From Acidobacteriota bacterium (GTDB taxonomy: Bacteria > Acidobacteriota > Terriglobia > Terriglobales > SCQP01), in contig JAKAOE010000080.1 of the NCBI GenBank assembly GCA_021823305.1, positions 1 to 7,666 on the forward strand: a DNA stretch of 7,666 nucleotides. The letters are read 5' to 3'. The notes below the pieces were generated by a model, which had not been told where the DNA came from, searched no databases, and saw only the letters and a list, made by a program, of their open reading frames with translations. Positions 5,913-7,666 of this stretch are shown one piece after another; within the stretch, counting starts at the first letter, position 1, and each line of letters starts with the position of its first letter. The translations under genes and the position numbers were made by a program.

Positions 5913-6904
5913 GCGCGCGCATGCCCACCATCGTGGACGTCCACAACCACTACTATCCGCCGGCGTACCTGAAGGCGCTGCAAGCGGGCGGGAGCGCGGT
6001 GCAGATCAGCTTCGACGCGCAGGGCAACCCGCGGCTGCACTATCCGGGCGACTACAACACCGCGGTGCCGGGGCAGCGCGACCTGGCGGTGCGGGCGGCG
6101 ATGCTGGAGGAGACCGGCATCGCCACGCAGGTCTACTCAATGACCACGCCGGGGGTGCACGTGGAGACGCCGGCGACGGCGGCGCGCTTCGCGGCGCTGG
6201 TGAACGACGCGTTCGCCGAGGGCATGGCCAGGTATCCCGGGCGCTTCGCCGGGATGGCGACGCTGCCGCTCAACGATCCCAAGGCGAGCGTGCGCGAGCT
6301 GGAGCGGGCGTGCCGGGAGTTGGGTATGCCGGGGGCGATGCTGTTCAGCAACGTCAACGGGACGGCGCTGGCGGACGAGCGCTTCTGGCCGCTGTACGAG
6401 CTGGCAGACGAGCTGGGCGCGGTGCTGCACATCCATCCCACCGATCCGGTGGGGGTGGAGGCGATGCAGGAGTACTGGCTGATGCCGCTGGTGGGGTTTT
6501 TGTTCGACACCACGCTGGCGGCGGGCAAGCTGCTGTTCAGCGGCGTGTTCGGGCGGTACCCGCGGATCCGCTGGGTGCTGAGCCATTTGGGCGGCGCGGT
6601 GCCGTACCTGGCGGAGCGGTTCGACCGCGGCTGGCGGGCGTTCGCGGAGTGCCGGACACACGTCGAGCGGCCGCCGAGCGAGATCCTGCGCGGGCTCTAC
6701 TTCGACACGGTGAACTTCGACCCGGAGGCGCTGCAGCTGGCGGTGAAGTTCGCCGGGGCGGACCACCTGCTGGCGGGCAGCGATTACGCGCACGCGATCG
6801 GCAGCCCGAAGCTGATGCTGGAGAGCCTGCGGGCGCTGCCGGTGAGCGAGGCGGAGCGGGCGATGATTTTGGGCGGGAACGCGACGCGGCTGTACGGGAT
6901 CTAG
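5909..6904 (+). CDS. Amidohydrolase family 2 protein, ACMSD-like metal-dependent decarboxylase/hydrolase
   Basis: The product (331 residues from GTG) is a TIM-barrel enzyme of the amidohydrolase_2 family, whose best known member is aminocarboxymuconate-semialdehyde decarboxylase (ACMSD). Metal ligands can be read directly: His12 and His14 in VDVHNHYYPP, His176 in HIHPTDP and Asp292 in LAGSDYAH, plus the catalytic-type His226 in LSHLGGAVPYLAERFDRGW. The spacing from His176 to His226 to Asp292 is very close to that of characterised ACMSD. The substrate cannot be told: other members decarboxylate resorcylate, 5-carboxyvanillate or isoorotate, or hydrolyse. No signal peptide is visible, so it is cytoplasmic, unlike its operon neighbours. 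The GTG at 5909 overlaps the cytochrome stop (GTGA) and gives MSARMPTIVD. The ATG at 5921 gives the more family-like MPTIVDVHNH, and neither start has a strong ribosome binding site. I keep the overlap start because the two preceding genes start in the same way. Confidence 0.88.
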   Translation: MSARMPTIVDVHNHYYPPAYLKALQAGGSAVQISFDAQGNPRLHYPGDYNTAVPGQRDLAVRAAMLEETGIATQVYSMTTPGVHVETPATAARFAALVNDAFAEGMARYPGRFAGMATLPLNDPKASVRELERACRELGMPGAMLFSNVNGTALADERFWPLYELADELGAVLHIHPTDPVGVEAMQEYWLMPLVGFLFDTTLAAGKLLFSGVFGRYPRIRWVLSHLGGAVPYLAERFDRGWRAFAECRTHVERPPSEILRGLYFDTVNFDPEALQLAVKFAGADHLLAGSDYAHAIGSPKLMLESLRALPVSEAERAMILGGNATRLYGI

Positions 6905-6947
6905 CCGAAGGCCGACAGCTGACAGCGTCAAGCGGGCGGAGGGCGGG

Positions 6948-6956
6948 TGCTAGACT
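6948..6956 (+). promoter_or_regulatory. Extended -10 promoter element before the 216-residue gene
   Basis: TGCTAGACT fits the TG-n-TAnnnT pattern and ends nine bases before the GTG at 6966. Transcription would begin at about 6963, giving a leader of only a few bases or none. It overlaps a CTAG-A-CTAG repeat (6950-6958) that could be an operator. No Shine-Dalgarno sequence and no good -35 box are seen. The rest of the 61-base gap has a GACAGC direct repeat (6914-6926) and no clear terminator for the upstream operon. Confidence 0.5.
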
Positions 6957-6965
6957 AGGCTTGCT

Positions 6966-7616
6966 GTGGCGGTGAAGAGCGCCAATCCGAAGCCGCATCG
7001 CCGGGTGGAGGCGTGGATTTACACGGCGATCAACCCGGTGATCGAAGCGCTGCGCGATGAAGCGGCGGCGCTGCGCGAGGGATATCTGGGCTGGCGCGGC
7101 GGGCCGGGCTATGCGCTGGTGGTGCGGCCGATCCGGGAGCGGTTAGCGTACCAGCATCTGCCGAATCTGGACGACCTCCTGGATGAGCGTCCGGAGCTTG
7201 AGGCGCAGCTTGCACGGCATGATGAGCTGGCGGTCCGCTTGGGGCGTCTCGCGGCAAGCCGCCATCGCCAGATGTTGGGCAACGACGGGTTTCGCGCCCG
7301 CGCCAATGCGGCCTTCGCCTTGGTTTCGCCGGGCGTCCGGGCACCGGAGTCCCTACTGGGCGCAATCGCTGATCTATTGATCAACCATGGCGGCGATCTG
7401 GATGCCCATGCGGAGATGCGTGAGCTTGTCGCGCGCGACCCGGCTTTGTTGCCGGATTTGGCGCCCTATGCGAAGGACGCGGAGCTGGCCGGCGCCGCCC
7501 GCGAGCTGGCGAAATTCGCAGAGGATTTGGGGCAACGCTTCCGCGAGCTGCGGAGGAGGCTCTGCCGGGAGTACGACCTGCCGGCCGCACCGGTCACGCG
7601 GAGCGATGGCGCCTGA
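6966..7616 (+). CDS. Uncharacterised 216-residue helical protein, partner of a PIN-like gene
   Basis: I cannot assign a function. The product begins with basic residues (VKSANPKPHRR), then RVEAWIYTAINPVIEALRDEAAALREGYLGWR, which looks like an amphipathic helix pair. Next comes RPIRERLAYQHLPNLDDLLDERPELEAQLARHDELAVRLGRL, strongly helical and charged, and it ends with more Leu/Glu/Arg helices (about residues 172-202). There is no signal peptide, membrane span or recognisable catalytic motif. The GTG start sits just after an extended -10 element and lacks a ribosome binding site. Third-position use changes inside the gene: the first 60 or so codons use GCG/CTG/CGG like the upstream genes. From about 7140 onward CGT, CTT, TTG, GAT and CAT become common. 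The last 11 bases overlap the start of a gene with a PIN-like beginning. A toxin-nuclease partner or antitoxin-like role is possible but unproven. Confidence 0.75.
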   Translation: MAVKSANPKPHRRVEAWIYTAINPVIEALRDEAAALREGYLGWRGGPGYALVVRPIRERLAYQHLPNLDDLLDERPELEAQLARHDELAVRLGRLAASRHRQMLGNDGFRARANAAFALVSPGVRAPESLLGAIADLLINHGGDLDAHAEMRELVARDPALLPDLAPYAKDAELAGAARELAKFAEDLGQRFRELRRRLCREYDLPAAPVTRSDGA

Positions 7617-7666
7617 GCGGCGCGGCCGTGTATTGATCCTCGACACCTCCGTAATTCGCGAGGCGG
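7606..7666 (+). CDS. PIN-domain-like protein, N-terminal fragment (cut by window end)
   Basis: Only 20 codons are visible. The ATG at 7606 overlaps the end of the preceding gene by 11 bases in another frame and reads MAPERRGRVLILDTSVIREA, open to the window end. The hydrophobic strand followed by DTS and then V-I is the usual first strand of PIN-domain nucleases, where the Asp (residue 13) is the first metal-binding acid. PIN proteins include VapC-type toxin RNases and related nucleases. The acids needed later in the domain are outside the window, so the family call is tentative. The overlap shows that it is co-transcribed with the 216-residue gene. Confidence 0.5.
   Translation, partial: MAPERRGRVLILDTSVIREA

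Noticed and set aside
6914..6926. GACAGC direct repeat and short GCTG-A-CAGC palindrome after the amidohydrolase gene
   Set aside because: The arms are only 4-6 bases with no T tract, too short to support a terminator or a recombination site.
1..7666. tRNA, rRNA, CRISPR array or insertion sequence
   Set aside because: I saw no cloverleaf-like segment, regular spaced repeats, transposase motifs or terminal inverted repeats in the window.

Overview
The window is a very GC-rich bacterial stretch in which every supported gene lies on the + strand and most of them touch or overlap. The order murD-ftsW-murG, the type of multicopper oxidase and c-type cytochrome, and the very strong use of G-ending codons (GCG, CTG, GTG, GGG, CGG) suggest an Acidobacteriota-like organism. 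That placement is inferred from recall, not from a search.

Region 1 (1-2380) is part of the division and cell wall (dcw) cluster. It holds the last 44 codons of murD, an 81-base gap with a possible promoter, ftsW (lipid II polymerase) and murG (lipid II synthase). The murG start codon overlaps the ftsW stop. The murC/murB/ddl/ftsQ genes that often follow murG are absent here.

Region 2 (2381-6904) is a probable copper-handling transcription unit. An extended -10 element overlaps the murG stop and places the transcript start at or beside the ATG of a small Cys-rich exported protein. A 102-base spacer with a perfect 15-bp palindrome follows. Then come a Tat-exported two-domain multicopper oxidase with a Met-rich tail, a TolC/CusC-type outer-membrane protein, a membrane-anchored or exported monoheme cytochrome c, and an ACMSD-type metal-dependent amidohydrolase/decarboxylase. 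These last four genes join through ATGA or GTGA overlaps, so they are likely co-translated. A workable model is periplasmic Cu(I) oxidation and binding by the oxidase and the Cys-rich protein, electron traffic through the cytochrome, and an outer-membrane export duct. The role of the amidohydrolase in this set is unclear.

Region 3 (6905-7666) is a new transcription unit that begins with another extended -10 element almost touching a GTG start. It encodes a 216-residue mostly helical protein that I cannot assign. Its 3' end overlaps the start of a truncated gene whose first residues look like the first strand of a PIN-domain nuclease. Base and codon use change inside the 216-residue gene, which suggests the edge of an accessory region. 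This two-gene pair is the best candidate in the window for an undescribed system, but the partner is cut off by the window end.
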